A stretch of 64,000 nt of DNA from assembly GCF_024362485.1 (NCBI RefSeq), contig NZ_CP101456.1, positions 2,356,001 through 2,420,000 on the forward strand, read 5' to 3'. Within the stretch, counting starts at the first letter, position 1; each line of letters starts with the position of its first letter. The position numbers and the translations under genes were made by a program. This document shows positions 27,512 through 36,775 of this stretch, piece after piece. The notes under the pieces are model-generated. The model was not told the origin of the DNA. It worked only from the letters and a program-made list of their open reading frames with translations, and did not search any database. This DNA is from Natronobeatus ordinarius (GTDB lineage: Archaea; Halobacteriota; Halobacteria; Halobacteriales; Natrialbaceae).

Positions 27512-28099
27512 GTGCCCGCAGCCTTCACCGTCGTCGACTGGCTCGTGACCGTCATCACAGCCACGCCGCCAGGGCTAGCGCTGGTCACGGAATCGGCACC
27601 CACGCTCCTCGAGTCCGGCCTCGACGCCCGCGCCCGCGAGTGGCTCGAGACGGCGAGTGGCCCCTGGCAGTACGTCCTCGTCTTCGTGCTCGCGGCGACG
27701 CCGCTGCTCGAGATTCTTGTCGTGATTCCGATCGGCGTCGCGCTCGGGCTCGATCCCGTCCTCGTCGCCGTCGTCGCCTTCGCCGGGAACGTCGTCCCGA
27801 TTTACGGACTCGTCCTCGCAGCCGACCGACTCTCGGCGTGGCTCGCCGCCCGCCGCGACGGCGAGCGCTCGCGTCGGCGCGCTCGAGCGGAACGCATCTG
27901 GAACGCCTACGGCCTTCCGGGGCTCGCACTCCTCGCGCCCATTGCGACCGGGGTCCACCTCGCTGCGCTCCTCGCGCTCGTCCTCGGCGCACGCGGCCGG
28001 TCGACGCTCGGCTGGATGACCGTGAGTATCGCGGCGTGGACCGTCGTCATCACTGCGCTCTCGGTAACCGGGGCGGTGCTCCTCGAATCGGTGTTATGA
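27512..28099 (+). CDS. Small multidrug export-family membrane protein
   Basis: 195 residues from a GTG start at 27512. Four or five hydrophobic segments are visible: YVLVFVLAATPLLEILVVIPIGVALGL..., FAGNVVPIYGLVLAAD, then LALLAPIATGVHLAALLALV. The PLLE...IPIG pattern is that of the PF06695 family, whose transport role is not well established. It begins 59 nt after the NDH-2 gene and may be cotranscribed. Confidence 0.75.
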   Translation: MPAAFTVVDWLVTVITATPPGLALVTESAPTLLESGLDARAREWLETASGPWQYVLVFVLAATPLLEILVVIPIGVALGLDPVLVAVVAFAGNVVPIYGLVLAADRLSAWLAARRDGERSRRRARAERIWNAYGLPGLALLAPIATGVHLAALLALVLGARGRSTLGWMTVSIAAWTVVITALSVTGAVLLESVL

Positions 28100-28144
28100 T
28101 CGGTGGTGTAGAACGAGTGGCTGTCAGTTCGGCTGCACCGGCGC

Positions 28145-29488
28145 TCAGCCAAAGACCGTCTCGATGGCCTCTTCGAGCACTGCGACGGCCTCGTCGAGTT
28201 CTGCTTCGGTGGTGCACAGTGGCGGGCTGACGATTACCTGTACGTTCGGTCGACCGCTGCCGAACATGACGCCCCCCTCCTGTGCGGCCATCTGAACGGC
28301 CTTGACGGGGTTGTCGTCGGCCGATTCGGCCTCGTCGACGCGGGGGTCGAAGAAGTGTTCACCCGTCTCGGGGTCGGCGAACTCGACGCCCCAGAGGAAG
28401 CCCCGGCCGTGGACCGAGTGGACGGCGTCGTAGCGATCCTCGAGCGCCTGGAGCGACTCGCCCAGGTGGGGCTCGAGCGCGCGGACGTTCTCGATCAGGT
28501 CGTCCTCGTAGACGTCCATCGCGGCGAGCCCGGCCGCACAGCCGACCGGGTGGCCCGCGAACGTCTGACCGAGTTCCGTGCCGTTCTCGCGAGCCCAGTC
28601 GCTGAGCTCTTCGCTCACGAGCACGCCCGCAAGTGGGACGTAGGCACTCGTGACGCCCTTCGCGAAGGTGATCATGTCGGGGACGACGTCCTCGGTCTGG
28701 ATGCCGAACCAGTCGCCACAGCGGCCGAAGCCGGCGATGACCTCGTCGGAGATGAGGAGAATGTCGTACTCGTCACAGAGTTCGCGGACGCGCTCGAAGT
28801 AGCCCGGCGGGCCCGGGTAGGCACCGCTCGTGCCCGCGACGGGCTCGGTGAGGATCGCCGCGATCGATTCCGGCCCCTCGTTGCGAATGACGAACTCGAG
28901 GTGGTTCGCCGCGCGCTCGGCGAGCTCCTCGCCCGTCGCGCCGTCGAACGCCCGGGGGATCGGCGGGAGGAACTTCCCCGCGCCGGTGGTGGTGGCGTGG
29001 CGCTCGAGGGTCGAACGAGTCTCCGGGTCACCCGTCAGGCTCCCCGCACCGTAGGTGCCGCCGTGGTACGAGCGCCAGCGGGTCAAGACCTTCTGTCCGT
29101 CCGTGTACTCCCGGGCGAGCTGGACGGCGGATTCGTTGGCCTCACTACCCGTTACCGAGAAGTAGACGTCCGAGAGCGAATCCGGCGCAACCTCGGCGAG
29201 CCGCGAGGCGAGTTTGGCGCGGGTGTCGTTGTCTTTGGCCGAGGAGACGTACGCCACGCGCTCGAGTTGGTCGGCGATTGCGTCGGCGATCCGCCCCTCG
29301 CCGTGGCCCGCGTTGACGCAGTACAGCTGTGAGGCGAAGTCGAGGTACTCGGTCCCATCCTCGTCGTACACGCACGCGCCGTCGCCGTCGACGATCGTGA
29401 CCGGTTCCGTTCCCGCGGCGTACCAGTGGGGGATCGATCCGGGTGACGCCTGTGAGAGGTCGCTTCGCGAATTTTGCGACATATCCAC
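28145..29488 (-). CDS. Class III (omega) aminotransferase
   Basis: 447 residues. PLP fold-type I, class III features: GSEANESAVQLARE near residue 110, the aspartate motif LLISDEVIAGFGRCG, and the PLP lysine in MITFAKGVTSAYVPLAG. The family includes beta-alanine, 4-aminobutyrate and diaminobutyrate transaminases. The donor here cannot be read from sequence. Start is at 29488 or two codons later (MSQNS). The upstream 130 bp contains an AT-rich promoter. A Bat-type regulator lies upstream on the same strand. Confidence 0.87.
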   Translation of the reverse strand: MDMSQNSRSDLSQASPGSIPHWYAAGTEPVTIVDGDGACVYDEDGTEYLDFASQLYCVNAGHGEGRIADAIADQLERVAYVSSAKDNDTRAKLASRLAEVAPDSLSDVYFSVTGSEANESAVQLAREYTDGQKVLTRWRSYHGGTYGAGSLTGDPETRSTLERHATTTGAGKFLPPIPRAFDGATGEELAERAANHLEFVIRNEGPESIAAILTEPVAGTSGAYPGPPGYFERVRELCDEYDILLISDEVIAGFGRCGDWFGIQTEDVVPDMITFAKGVTSAYVPLAGVLVSEELSDWARENGTELGQTFAGHPVGCAAGLAAMDVYEDDLIENVRALEPHLGESLQALEDRYDAVHSVHGRGFLWGVEFADPETGEHFFDPRVDEAESADDNPVKAVQMAAQEGGVMFGSGRPNVQVIVSPPLCTTEAELDEAVAVLEEAIETVFG

Positions 29489-29616
29489 TTGAGTGGGGAG
29501 AATGGTGATAAGAATTTGGGTTTTTCTTCCTCAATTGAATTTCGTTCGACACAGTGCGGTTTCACTGACGCCAAATGTCATCGACGCCTTCCCAGGGTGG
29601 CTCGACGGCCGCGCCG

Positions 29617-30282
29617 TCAGCTCGAGGCGGTGTAGGCGTCGACCAGTTTCGCTTCCACCCGCTGGAGGTGTTCGCTCACGGTCCCCGGTGCGAGGCCGAG
29701 CATGTCGGCCAGCTCGCGGTGGGTCGTCTCCCGCGGCACCTCGTAGTAGCCTTCGTCGACGGCGAGTTCGAACAGTTCCCGCTGGCGCTCGGTCAACGTC
29801 GCCGAGAGTCGGTCGTCGTCGGGTTCGTACTCGCCCAGTCGTGCGAGGTCGAGACGGACCCCGTCGGGGAGATCCGCCGCCGCCCGCTGGATCGCTCGAC
29901 TCGTCCCAAACACGGAGACCTCGACGCCGCGGCTCTCGGGTCGCTCGAGCGACCGCATCGGCCACTCGAGAACGATCTCGTGTTTCCGGAGGATCGCCAG
30001 CAGGTCGTCGACGAGTCCGGCCGTCCGACACTGGACGTAGGCGACGCCCTGGCCGTCGGCGCCGGCGACGTCGTACTCGAGTACCTCGGGTGCGTCCGCG
30101 AGCAGCGATCGGGCGCGCTCGAGGTCGCCCCGGAGTTCGAGCAGTTCCACGTACTGTCCCTCCTGCACCGGGCTCACGTACCGGATCGCTTCGATACGCA
30201 CCGCATCCTCCCCCGCGAAGACGGCGTCGATCGGATGGCCGTCTCCGTGAGTCCACGTCAGCGTGACCGTCGCGTACCTCAT
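29617..30282 (-). CDS. HTH_10 (bacterio-opsin activator-type) regulator
   Basis: 221 residues. The C-terminal HTH_10 domain is typical: QRELFELAVDEGYYEVPRET, HRELADMLGLAPGTVSEHLQ, RVEAKLVDAY. The N-terminal 150 residues form the usual haloarchaeal sensory region without a clear ligand domain. It is divergent from the cytochrome P450 gene (89 bp between starts) and upstream of the aminotransferase, so either is a candidate target. No operator is obvious. Confidence 0.85.
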   Translation of the reverse strand: MRYATVTLTWTHGDGHPIDAVFAGEDAVRIEAIRYVSPVQEGQYVELLELRGDLERARSLLADAPEVLEYDVAGADGQGVAYVQCRTAGLVDDLLAILRKHEIVLEWPMRSLERPESRGVEVSVFGTSRAIQRAAADLPDGVRLDLARLGEYEPDDDRLSATLTERQRELFELAVDEGYYEVPRETTHRELADMLGLAPGTVSEHLQRVEAKLVDAYTASS

Positions 30283-30371
30283 CGTCGTCCTCTACCTCCC
30301 ACGTCGTATAAAACCACCTAGGATGCTCGGATATAGACATAGACCCGACCGGACCGTCTGAACGGACACCG

Positions 30372-31718
30372 ATGAGCAGCGACACACCTCCATTCTCGGA
30401 CGACCGGCCGCCGGGCCCCGAGGGGCTTCCGGTACTCGGCAATCAGCTGGCGTTTCTCCGCAACCCGTACGAGTTCATGACGCGGACGGCTCGCGAGTAC
30501 GGCGATATCGCCGCCTGGGAGGACCCCGGCGGCCCCGTTTACCAGCTCAACCACCCCGACCACATCGAGCAGGTGCTCGTCCAGAACAACCAGAACTACA
30601 TCAAAGGTGAGAACTTCCAGAACGTCCTCCGGCCGATCACCGGCAACGGCATACTCAACAGCGAGGGCGCAGTCTGGCGACGCAACCGCCACCTCCTCCA
30701 GCCCGCGTTCCATCCGAACCGAATTCAGGAGTACGCGTCGATGATGACCGACTTTACGGAGGAGTCCCTCGAGACGTGGGAGGACGGCCAGACGCGTCAC
30801 TTTCACGACGACATGATGGAGGTGACCCTGAAGATCGTCGCCCGGGCGCTGTTCGGCGCGGACATCGACGACCAGGTCCACGTCGTCGGGTCGGCGCTGG
30901 ACGAGTTCATGCTCGCCTCAGAGACCCTCTCTCACTTCGTGTTACCACCGGGCGTTCCGACCCCGTCGCGCCGGCGGATCAGGCGCGCCCGCGAGCGACT
31001 CGACGCGGTCGTCTACGGCCTGATCGAGGAACGACGGCGGAACCCGACCGAGGGAGACGTCATCTCGACCTTACTCGAGGTGACCGACGACCAGGGGAAC
31101 ACGCTCTCGAACGAGCAGATCCGCGACGAAGTCGTGACGCTGTTGCTCGCCGGTCACGAGACGACCGCGCTCTCGCTGACGCTCACGGCGTACCTCCTGG
31201 CAAAACACCCCGAAGTCGAGGAGCGGCTCGTAGAAGAGTTGGACGACGTCCTCGACGGCGAAGCCCCCACGATCGAGGACCTCGAGGAGCTGACCTACAC
31301 CGAGCGGGTCGTCAAGGAGTCGATGCGACTGTACCCACCGGTGCCAGGCATCGTTCGCGAGCCAGTGAAGCCGGACATCGTCGGCGGCTACGAGATCCCC
31401 CCAGGGGCGACGGTTCGGATGCACCAGTGGGTCGTCCACCGCGATCCCCGATGGTACGACGATCCCCTCGCGTTCCGGCCGGAACGCTGGACCGACGAGA
31501 TGGAACGCTCGCTGCCGAAACTCGCGTACTTCCCGTTCGCGGCGGGGCCCCGACGCTGTATCGGCGATCGGTTCGCGATGCTCGAGGCGCGACTCATCCT
31601 CGCGACCGTCTACCAGCAGTATCACCTCGAGCTCGTCCCCGGGACCGAGCTCGACCTGATGGCGACGATCACGGCGCGGCCGAAACACGAGATTCCCATG
31701 ACCGTCCACCGCCGGTGA
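30372..31718 (+). CDS. Cytochrome P450
   Basis: 448 residues, complete. The heme-thiolate loop is FPFAAGPRRCIGDRF with C396. The I-helix oxygen motif is LLAGHETTALSLTL, the K-helix ExxR is KESMRLYPP, and the PERF-like motif is FRPERW. There is no membrane anchor, so it is soluble. Its overall shape is nearest to the CYP102/CYP4-like archaeal P450s. No ferredoxin or reductase gene is adjacent, so the redox partner is elsewhere and the substrate unknown. It may be controlled by the divergent HTH_10 gene. Confidence 0.93.
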   Translation: MSSDTPPFSDDRPPGPEGLPVLGNQLAFLRNPYEFMTRTAREYGDIAAWEDPGGPVYQLNHPDHIEQVLVQNNQNYIKGENFQNVLRPITGNGILNSEGAVWRRNRHLLQPAFHPNRIQEYASMMTDFTEESLETWEDGQTRHFHDDMMEVTLKIVARALFGADIDDQVHVVGSALDEFMLASETLSHFVLPPGVPTPSRRRIRRARERLDAVVYGLIEERRRNPTEGDVISTLLEVTDDQGNTLSNEQIRDEVVTLLLAGHETTALSLTLTAYLLAKHPEVEERLVEELDDVLDGEAPTIEDLEELTYTERVVKESMRLYPPVPGIVREPVKPDIVGGYEIPPGATVRMHQWVVHRDPRWYDDPLAFRPERWTDEMERSLPKLAYFPFAAGPRRCIGDRFAMLEARLILATVYQQYHLELVPGTELDLMATITARPKHEIPMTVHRR

Positions 31719-31776
31719 GGCCGAACGCGGCCGTCGTCGGTCGCTCGTGATCGACGTGAAAATCGTGGCCGAGCGA

Positions 31777-31974
31777 TCAGTGCGTCGCGCGATACTGGCC
31801 GTGTGCGACGCCAATAGCGAGCATGATCAGTCCGAAGATCACCATCGACGGGACGACCATCATCAGGATCGTACTGGTCGTCATCCCGGGCATCGGGAAC
31901 AACAAAGCCGTGCCGATCGCGATGACAAGCACGAACGCAACCATCGTCTTGACCGTATCTAGCTCGAGTGCCAT
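31777..31974 (-). CDS. Small two-helix membrane protein
   Basis: 65 residues with two hydrophobic helices (about 8-26 and 33-55) separated by FPMPGMTTST. It is a conserved-looking small haloarchaeal membrane protein without known function. It is convergent with the P450 gene. Confidence 0.65.
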   Translation of the reverse strand: MALELDTVKTMVAFVLVIAIGTALLFPMPGMTTSTILMMVVPSMVIFGLIMLAIGVAHGQYRATH

Positions 31975-32040
31975 ACGCGACCGTTCGGATTCAGCTCACA
32001 TTACGATACCGGGAACCGCTAATCAGTTCACCGCCGTCGG

Positions 32041-32790
32041 TCAGTTCGAGGGGCGAGCCAGGTTCGCGAGCGCGACCAGGAAGCCGAGGAACCAGCCGAG
32101 CGGGAACGAGAAGCCGACCCACATCGCCGCGTAGGCGACGCCCTCGAGTTCGTAGTTCGCCCGCAGGAACTCGTTGAGGCCGCCGACGAACAGGACGTTG
32201 TCGAGCACCCAGACCGCCAGGTCGTAGCTCGGGTCGAGGACGTACGGCTCGAGCGACGGCGTCACGAGCGCGGCGACGACCGGCGGGAGGAAGATCGCCG
32301 TCATCGCGAACGGGTACGCCAGGACGACCGTTGTCACCCGGCCGCCGACCTTCGAGAAGGTAGCCGCGAGCGCGGTCGAGACGACGGCGGCTGCGCTCGC
32401 CGCGGCGACGGCCAGGAACGCGTCGAACGGCAGTTGCAAGTGAGCGATAACGGTGAGGGCACCCCAGATTACCAGCGCGAGCCCCGTCACGCCGGCGACC
32501 CCGAGACGGGTCGTCGTCGAGTCGAGTTTACTCGCGTAAAAGCGGGTCGCGAATCCGAGGACAGTCAACGGGTAGAGGACGAGCAGCCCGAGTGCGCCGA
32601 GGATGCTCCAGGCGTGGTAGGCGATCTTCTGCGGCGTCGTCTCGGGTTTCCATTTGCCCATCACGGAGTGGCCGCGGCCACGCTGTCGGGGGAACGGGAT
32701 CTCCATCCAGGCACCGTGGAGCCGCTCGAGGTCGACCTTCACCGCGCCGACGATGCCGCCACCACCACTTCGCTGTGCGCGGGTAGCCAT
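32041..32790 (-). CDS. Polytopic membrane protein of unknown function
   Basis: 249 residues starting MATRAQRSGGGGIVGAVKVD; the open frame extends to 32913 but the extension is basic and unlike halophile protein. The first 60 residues are soluble and include IPFPRQRGRGHSVMGKWKPE. Six or so membrane helices follow, ending FSFPLGWFLGFLVALANLARP. No family is recognised. It lies about 120 nt downstream of the geranylgeranyl reductase gene on the same strand. Confidence 0.7.
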   Translation of the reverse strand: MATRAQRSGGGGIVGAVKVDLERLHGAWMEIPFPRQRGRGHSVMGKWKPETTPQKIAYHAWSILGALGLLVLYPLTVLGFATRFYASKLDSTTTRLGVAGVTGLALVIWGALTVIAHLQLPFDAFLAVAAASAAAVVSTALAATFSKVGGRVTTVVLAYPFAMTAIFLPPVVAALVTPSLEPYVLDPSYDLAVWVLDNVLFVGGLNEFLRANYELEGVAYAAMWVGFSFPLGWFLGFLVALANLARPSN

Positions 32791-32913
32791 ACGGAACGAA
32801 CGCGCGCGGTGAACCGTTAACTTTCGGGTTTTTCTCGGCCGGGAGACGGTCGTCGATGGGTGAGGGATCGGAAAAAGGCGTTTGGGGGACGGACTCGGCG
32901 AGCGGGCCGACAA

Positions 32914-34284
32914 TCAGTACTTCGGCTCGGCACCGGTGAGCTCGTAGACGCGGTCCATCACGGCGTCGCGTTCGGCCTGCCAGGCGTCGAAGTGGCGCGG
33001 GTCGTCGGGATAGGAGTCGTAGACGTCCTTGAGCGTCTTGGCCTCCTGCTGGATCTTGTAGAGTTCGTAGAGGACGTCCCAGTGGCCGACCGTCTTCAGC
33101 AGCGTCTTGAGCTTCAGCCCGAGGCCCATGGAGGCGGTCCCGCGTTTCCCGAGCGCATCGACGATCTGCTGTCCGGGCAGGGAGGTGATGACCGAGACGA
33201 GTTCTTCGATCTCGTGGGCGCCGCCGAAGATGTTGTAGAGGTCCATCGCGGCGAAGCGCTTGCCGAAGTCGGTCTGGACGCGCCGGTTGTACTCCCACAG
33301 CGCGGCCTCGCTCACGTCGCCGTCGCCGATCGCTTCGGCGGCCACCTTGGCGGCCCAGTGGCCGGCCTTCGCGGCGCCGGGGATGCCGCCGCCCGTACAC
33401 GGGTTGACGTGTCCGGCGGCGTCGCCGACGGCCACGAAGCCGGGGTGGACGGCCGAGTCGTAGGGCCGACGCGTCGGCAGCGCCGCACCGAGTTTGTTCT
33501 TCACCGTCGCCCCCTGGAACTCCGCCCGGCTCGCGAGGTCGGCTTTGAGCACCTCGACGAGCTTCATCGGCGGCTTGTTCATCTGGAAGCCCAGCCCGGC
33601 GTTGATCTCCGTCGCCGATCGCGGGAAGTACCAGAGATAGCCGAGCTCCTCGGTCGGTTTGAACACGAGCGCGTCGTGCCAGTCGACGGGCTCGGGCACC
33701 TCGAGGACCTCGCGGTAGGCCGAGCAAAACTGCGAGTAGTTGACGTTCGTATCGAACGTCGAGGTAGAGAGGTCGGCTTTGTCCTGTAAGATCGACAGCG
33801 CGCCGGCGCCGTCGATGACGACCTCGGCCTCGTAGGTGACCGGCTCACCCTCCCGGATCGCCCGCACACCCTCGACCCGACCGTTCGGCTGGACGACGTC
33901 CTGGACGACCGTCTCGTAGTGGATCTCCGCGCCAGCGCGGTCGGTCTCCTCGAGGAGAATCTGACCGTACTTGTAGCGGTCGACGACGCCACCGGACTCG
34001 GTGAACGGGATGTCGATCGTCTCGCCCGTCAGCGGGTTCTCGAAGAGTGCACGGCTGATCCCGTGGTTGGTGAACGCCTCCTCGTCGAGCCGATCGCGGT
34101 CGACGACGTCGGGAAACTTGCTCGCGCCCTTGATCCCGTCGCCGCAGGCGATGTATCCGCCCTCCTCCTCGGTCTTGCGCTCGACGAGAACGACGTCGAG
34201 GCCGTCCTGTGCGGCGGTCGTTGCGGCGAAACAGCCGGCCGTCCCACCGCCAACGACGACAACGTCGTGGGATTCCGTGGACAT
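32914..34284 (-). CDS. Geranylgeranyl reductase-family flavoprotein
   Basis: 456 residues. An N-terminal FAD Rossmann motif (VVVVGGGTAGCFAATTAAQDG) is followed by ACGDGIKG, and the family motif HPGFVAVGDAAGHVNPCTGGGIPGA lies near residue 290. These enzymes saturate isoprenoid chains; in archaea they hydrogenate membrane lipid (archaeol precursor) or quinone side chains. Haloarchaea have several paralogs, so the exact substrate is uncertain. The open frame begins after an AT-rich promoter-like segment at about 34310. Confidence 0.87.
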   Translation of the reverse strand: MSTESHDVVVVGGGTAGCFAATTAAQDGLDVVLVERKTEEEGGYIACGDGIKGASKFPDVVDRDRLDEEAFTNHGISRALFENPLTGETIDIPFTESGGVVDRYKYGQILLEETDRAGAEIHYETVVQDVVQPNGRVEGVRAIREGEPVTYEAEVVIDGAGALSILQDKADLSTSTFDTNVNYSQFCSAYREVLEVPEPVDWHDALVFKPTEELGYLWYFPRSATEINAGLGFQMNKPPMKLVEVLKADLASRAEFQGATVKNKLGAALPTRRPYDSAVHPGFVAVGDAAGHVNPCTGGGIPGAAKAGHWAAKVAAEAIGDGDVSEAALWEYNRRVQTDFGKRFAAMDLYNIFGGAHEIEELVSVITSLPGQQIVDALGKRGTASMGLGLKLKTLLKTVGHWDVLYELYKIQQEAKTLKDVYDSYPDDPRHFDAWQAERDAVMDRVYELTGAEPKY

Positions 34285-34439
34285 CTCTATCCACCTCGGA
34301 ATGTCCCCTCGATAAAAAATGGGTAGGAAGCGTTCTGACGTCCTGAATGCAACGGGAACCGGACGTTCAGTCGATCCGATTGCTCGGTGATCGCATGCGC
34401 CGGTGAGCGAGTCGACCGGCAGTCGGTGTGGTCCGGCGA

Positions 34440-35075
34440 TCAGCGCAGGTCGGGTGCAACGTCGAATTCGGGCGCTTCGGGCGTCGACAGCTCGAGTTCG
34501 ACGTACCGACCGTCGGCAGTGAGCGAGGCGGTGAAGCCACAGTCGAGGCAGGCGAACACGCCCTGCCCGTTGAGCAGGTCGCCGTCACACTCGGGACAGG
34601 CGTTCGCCCGCTCTGGCTCGGTGGGTGGGGCTCCCAGCGGCGTGGGGAGTTCACCGGTTCGAAGCGTGGCGATCGCCTCGGAGGCCGTCACGGTCTCCTC
34701 ACCGTCGGTGTGCGGGAACACCGCGTGGAGCTCGTCGTTTCGGTAGACGGCGAGACAGAGCATCGGCGTGACGAGAACGTCTTTCGACTCGCCCGTCACC
34801 GTCGACGTCACGGTGCGCTCTCTGAACGGCGGCTGCACGCTCACGCCCCGCTCGTCGGCCCACCGGTCGAATCGTTCGAACGCCTCGAGCACCTCCTGGT
34901 ACGGGCTGTTCTCCGTGCGCGCGACCTCCTTTGGCCAGCTTCGGAGCAGGACCGTGTCGACGGTTCCGTCCGCCTCACACGCCTGCAGGGTCTCGACCTG
35001 CTGGTCCACCGGCTCTAAGAGCAGCGGTGCACGCACGTAACAGACCGCGGTCAGTTCGGCTGTCTTCGACGCCAT
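34440..35075 (-). CDS. Haloarchaeal regulator-like protein with C-terminal zinc ribbon
   Basis: 211 residues from MASKTAELTAVCYVRAP; upstream in-frame Met codons are judged too early. The N-terminal 140 residues are a mixed alpha/beta domain also found in haloarchaeal HTH-annotated proteins. The C-terminus has CPECDGDLLNGQGVFACLDCG, a zinc ribbon. Role unknown. It is divergent from the RNA methyltransferase gene. Confidence 0.65.
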   Translation of the reverse strand: MASKTAELTAVCYVRAPLLLEPVDQQVETLQACEADGTVDTVLLRSWPKEVARTENSPYQEVLEAFERFDRWADERGVSVQPPFRERTVTSTVTGESKDVLVTPMLCLAVYRNDELHAVFPHTDGEETVTASEAIATLRTGELPTPLGAPPTEPERANACPECDGDLLNGQGVFACLDCGFTASLTADGRYVELELSTPEAPEFDVAPDLR

Positions 35076-35236
35076 AGCTCTCACCATCTGTTTGGTGGTG
35101 TCCACAAGGTTCCTAATAAATGTTGCCGAAATACCAGTTCGATGGGAATCCCAGTACGGCGTCGACCCGAGACACGTCAGCCCGGGTGATCGGCGCTTCG
35201 AAACCCACAAACGCGGGGCGGTCGAACCCGACGAGC

Positions 35237-36145
35237 ATGGAACCACTCGAGCGGTACCGACCCGTCGTCGACGACTTCGAGGCGTTCCTCGAGGCCTGCC
35301 GCCGCCCGCTCGGGACCGCCGTCCGGGTGAACGCGATCAAGGCGTCCGTCGATCGGGCGACCGCGACGCTCGAGGAAGAGGGCGTCGGCTACGAGCAGGC
35401 CGACTGGAACCCGCGCGTGCTGCGCCTCGAGACGGACTCGCCTGGGTCGACGTGGGCCTCGTTTCACGGCTTCACCCACGGCCAGGAGGAGGTGTCGGCG
35501 GTGCCGCCAGTCGTCCTCGATCCGCAGCCGGGCGAGCGGGTCTGGGACGCCTGTGCCGCCCCGGGCGGGAAGACGACCCAGCTCGCCGCGTTGATGGACG
35601 ACCGGGGAACGGTGGTAGGCAACGACAGCAACCTCGGGCGGCTCTCGGCGCTGCGCTTCAACGCCGAACGCCTCGGCGCGACGTCGATCGTCGTGACGAA
35701 CCAGGACGCGCGCAACTACTCGATGAACCCCCTCGCCTTCGACGAGTTCGACCGCGCACTCGTCGACGCCCCCTGCTCGTGCGAGGGGACGATCCGGAAG
35801 AACCCCGACGCCCTCGACGACTGGTCGATCGGTCACGTCCAGTCGGTCGTCGGCATCCAGAAGGGCATCCTCCGGCGAGCGATCCAGGCCACCCGCGAGG
35901 GCGGGGCGGTCGTCTACTCGACCTGTACGTTCGCCCCCGAAGAGAACGAGGCCGTCGTCGACTACGCCCTCGAGCGCGAGGACTGTCGCGTCGTCCCCTT
36001 CGACCTCGGCCTCATGCACTCGCCGGGGCTCACCGAGTGGGAAGGCGAGGAGTACGACTCGAGTCTCGAGGAGGCCGCACGGATCTATCCCCACCAGAAC
36101 GACACGGGCGGCTTCTTCGTCGCGAAACTGGAGGTGGGGGCATGA
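35237..36145 (+). CDS. RNA m5C methyltransferase (NSUN/RsmB family)
   Basis: 302 residues from MEPLERYRPVVDDFEAFLEA. SAM-binding motifs are VWDACAAPGGKTTQL and VVGNDSN. The two catalytic cysteines of the NOL1/NOP2/Sun family are C180 in DAPCSCEGT and C230 in YSTCTFAPEENE. It methylates cytosine C5 in tRNA or rRNA. The next gene overlaps its stop (ATGA at 36142), so the two proteins probably act together. Confidence 0.92.
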   Translation: MEPLERYRPVVDDFEAFLEACRRPLGTAVRVNAIKASVDRATATLEEEGVGYEQADWNPRVLRLETDSPGSTWASFHGFTHGQEEVSAVPPVVLDPQPGERVWDACAAPGGKTTQLAALMDDRGTVVGNDSNLGRLSALRFNAERLGATSIVVTNQDARNYSMNPLAFDEFDRALVDAPCSCEGTIRKNPDALDDWSIGHVQSVVGIQKGILRRAIQATREGGAVVYSTCTFAPEENEAVVDYALEREDCRVVPFDLGLMHSPGLTEWEGEEYDSSLEEAARIYPHQNDTGGFFVAKLEVGA

Positions 36146-36666
36146 GCGACGACGGAGCCGACCTCGAGCAAAACGTCGGCCAGCGGTTCGACCGCCTGCC
36201 CGAGACGAGCGACGAGCGCACCGTCGAGGGGCGGGCGAGCCGCGAGGACGTCGTCGGCTACTTCGAGGAGCGCTTTGCTATCCCACCGGAGACGTTCGAC
36301 GACCACACGTTCTGGGAAAAGGGCTCGGGGAAGATCTGGGTCTACGCGGGCGAGTCCCCGTCGACGGTCGAACTCGAGGCGCTCGGGATGACCTGCCTGC
36401 GCACCCGCCAGGAACACTGGAAGCCGACGACGGACGCGATCCAGCGCTTCGGCCGCCACGCGACGCGCAACGTGATCGAACTCTCCCGCGAGGAGGCCGA
36501 ACGGTTCGTCGACGGCGCAGACCAGGACCTCGAGTGGGATGGCGACTGGGGCTACCTGATCGCCGCCCATCAGGTGGCCGGCGAACTCGAGCCCCTCGGG
36601 GTGGGGCTGTACATCCACGGCGAGTTGCGCTCGATGGTGCCGAAGGGTCGACAGCGAGACCTGTGA
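36142..36666 (+). CDS. Partner of the m5C methyltransferase (PUA-like, hypothetical)
   Basis: 174 residues. The start overlaps the stop of the methyltransferase gene by four bases. The protein is acidic, and its C-terminal half reads VGLYIHGELRSMVPKGRQRDL, resembling the PUA or NusB-type RNA-binding parts found fused to NSUN enzymes in other organisms. It probably supplies substrate recognition, but this is inferred from coupling and position. No catalytic motif is visible. Confidence 0.7.
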   Translation: MSDDGADLEQNVGQRFDRLPETSDERTVEGRASREDVVGYFEERFAIPPETFDDHTFWEKGSGKIWVYAGESPSTVELEALGMTCLRTRQEHWKPTTDAIQRFGRHATRNVIELSREEAERFVDGADQDLEWDGDWGYLIAAHQVAGELEPLGVGLYIHGELRSMVPKGRQRDL

Positions 36667-36775
36667 CCGTCGTCCGTCGATACTACTGCCGACTTGACCC
36701 GACGCATCACTCGAGACGACTTTCAATCAACGGCTTTGCTTTGGTAGCACGTATCACACCCTGGGACGAGCGACC